Part shown: positions 14,506 to 15,070 of the stretch, one piece after another
Layout: each line of letters opens with the position of its first letter
Position numbering within the stretch: position 1 is the first letter of the stretch
From: JANYCD01 sp043738625
Lineage (GTDB): Bacteria; Pseudomonadota; Gammaproteobacteria; Burkholderiales; Rhodocyclaceae
Length of the DNA stretch: 15,070 bases
Direction of reading: 5' to 3'
Assembly (NCBI GenBank): GCA_043738625.1
Contig: JAYUFR010000140.1
Span: 1 to 15,070 of the forward strand
The notes under the pieces: model-generated
The model's database searches: none
What the model was told of the DNA's origin: nothing
The model's input: the letters and a program-made list of their open reading frames with translations, nothing else
Position numbers and translations under genes: made by a program

Positions 14506-14616
14506 ATGCCTACTGAACCGGGGATCTATCTGATGCTGCTCACCGGTGTGGCGTTGATCGCATTCCGCGCCCGTCATGGTTTCCTAAACCCCGACGGGCG
14601 AGTTTCCACCTGGTAA
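14506..14616 (+). pseudogene. Isolated PEP-CTERM sorting-signal relic
   Basis: Reads PTEPGIYLMLLTGVALIAF then RARHG, i.e. the PEP-like motif (with the first position changed), a hydrophobic segment and an Arg cluster, the C-terminal end of a PEP-CTERM protein. The same frame has a stop at 14494-14496, nothing upstream resembles a secreted protein, and after the Arg cluster the frame runs on through a hairpin to TAA at 14614. It is best read as the surviving tail of a second PEP-CTERM gene. Together with the STAS fragment it is the only content I recognise in 14151-14640. Confidence 0.6.
14568..14600. repeat. Strong hairpin at the end of the PEP-CTERM relic
   Basis: CGCCCGTC and GACGGGCG are perfect 8-bp arms, with an inner GGTTT/AAACC stem around CCT. 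No T run follows on either strand, so it is not a textbook terminator, but it lies 41 bases downstream of the bamC stop and might act as a transcript end for either side. Confidence 0.65.
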
Positions 14617-14640
14617 CGGCTCTTGTCTCTACGCCGAGAA

Positions 14641-15070
14641 TTACTTTAACTGCTCAAGTAGAAGGTTCAGAATGCGCTTGGAAATATCGGACTTGTCCAC
14701 GCCGCCTTCATTGGTCAACACCTGAACGGTTGTCGTGTCGCCGTTGCCCTTCAAGTAAACCCGGTATTTGCCTGTCGCATCCGCCTGGCCCGGCTTGTCG
14801 TCACCTTTCCAGAACATCAGCTTCGAGACGAAGCCCTTGCCGTTATCTTTCTTTTTGCCATCGACTTCGGGATCCACATAACGAACATAGTAGATCCCCT
14901 TGGAGCGATCGCGATCTTCAACGGTGAATCCAACGCGATCCAGCGACAACCCAACTCGCCGCCAGGCACGATCAAAAGCCTCCTCGACTTCGAGCGCACC
15001 ACTCCCATCGATGGCAGTCAGCTTGGCGCGCGGCTGGCTGGGATTGGCGGCCAGCATTTCCTTGGCCTTG
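14641..15070 (-). CDS. bamC: Outer membrane protein assembly factor BamC (partial, 5' end outside the window)
   Basis: The last 142 residues of BamC, a lipoprotein subunit of the BAM complex that inserts beta-barrel proteins into the outer membrane. The visible part is the C-terminal helix-grip domain: ALEVEEAFDRAWRRVGLSLD, then RVGFTVEDRDRSKGIYYVRY, and the closing TNEGGVDKSDISKRILNLLL. The Met at 15057 is internal: the frame continues upstream to the edge as KAKEML. The lipoprotein signal and first domain lie beyond the right end. In many betaproteobacteria an MBL-fold gene follows immediately; here the next minus-strand housekeeping gene is 4 kb away. Confidence 0.88.
   Translation of the reverse strand, partial: KAKEMLAANPSQPRAKLTAIDGSGALEVEEAFDRAWRRVGLSLDRVGFTVEDRDRSKGIYYVRYVDPEVDGKKKDNGKGFVSKLMFWKGDDKPGQADATGKYRVYLKGNGDTTTVQVLTNEGGVDKSDISKRILNLLLEQLK

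Noticed and set aside
1..15070. CRISPR array, tRNA, insertion sequence or phage genes
   Set aside because: No regularly spaced repeats, tRNA-like sequence, transposase or integrase frame, or terminal-repeat pair was seen on either strand; the island carries no recognisable mobility gene.

Overview
The window looks like a betaproteobacterial chromosome, most likely from the Nitrosomonadales/Rhodocyclales side. This rests on the dnaX-ybaB-recR operon next to the SRP RNA, a gene resembling the betaproteobacterial DUF2863 family, a bamC and YycJ-like MBL-fold pair, and PEP-CTERM protein-sorting signals. No taxonomic search could be run. About 70% of the window is ordinary housekeeping DNA with tight operons.

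Layout. 1-2385 (minus): dnaX, ybaB and recR form a replication/recombination operon; recR runs off the left edge. 2418-2521 (minus): small bacterial SRP (4.5S) RNA. 2587-4239 (minus): a PhoU-like DUF47 protein followed by a PiT-family phosphate permease. 4353-5513 (plus): DUF2863-like protein, meeting dadA (minus, D-amino acid dehydrogenase) tail to tail with one base between the stops. 6869-9295 (plus): msrB, yciB, a YciI-like gene, a BolA-like gene and a secreted parvulin isomerase, in one packed run closed by an intrinsic terminator. 9388-9798 (plus): a small Ala/Pro-rich lipoprotein with a well-formed promoter and a bidirectional terminator. 9802-10569 (minus): MBL-fold hydrolase.

From about 10.57 to 14.64 kb the texture changes. 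In many betaproteobacteria the MBL-fold gene directly follows bamC; here bamC (minus, entering from the right edge) is separated from it by about 4 kb. That interval holds one intact polysaccharide-precursor gene (manC/algA type), one intact small membrane-anchored HIT-like gene, and at least four relics. The relics are a frameshifted PEP-CTERM protein gene, a second PEP-CTERM tail, a sugar-nucleotide transferase pseudogene with an internal deletion and two stops, and a STAS-domain fragment. My reading is that this is the decaying remainder of an exopolysaccharide/PEP-CTERM (exosortase-type) surface locus inserted between two housekeeping genes. No exosortase or glycosyltransferase is visible here.

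I found no CRISPR array, tRNA, rRNA, insertion sequence or phage gene, and no convincing new defence system. The most interesting material is the relic island and the intact HIT-like membrane protein inside it.
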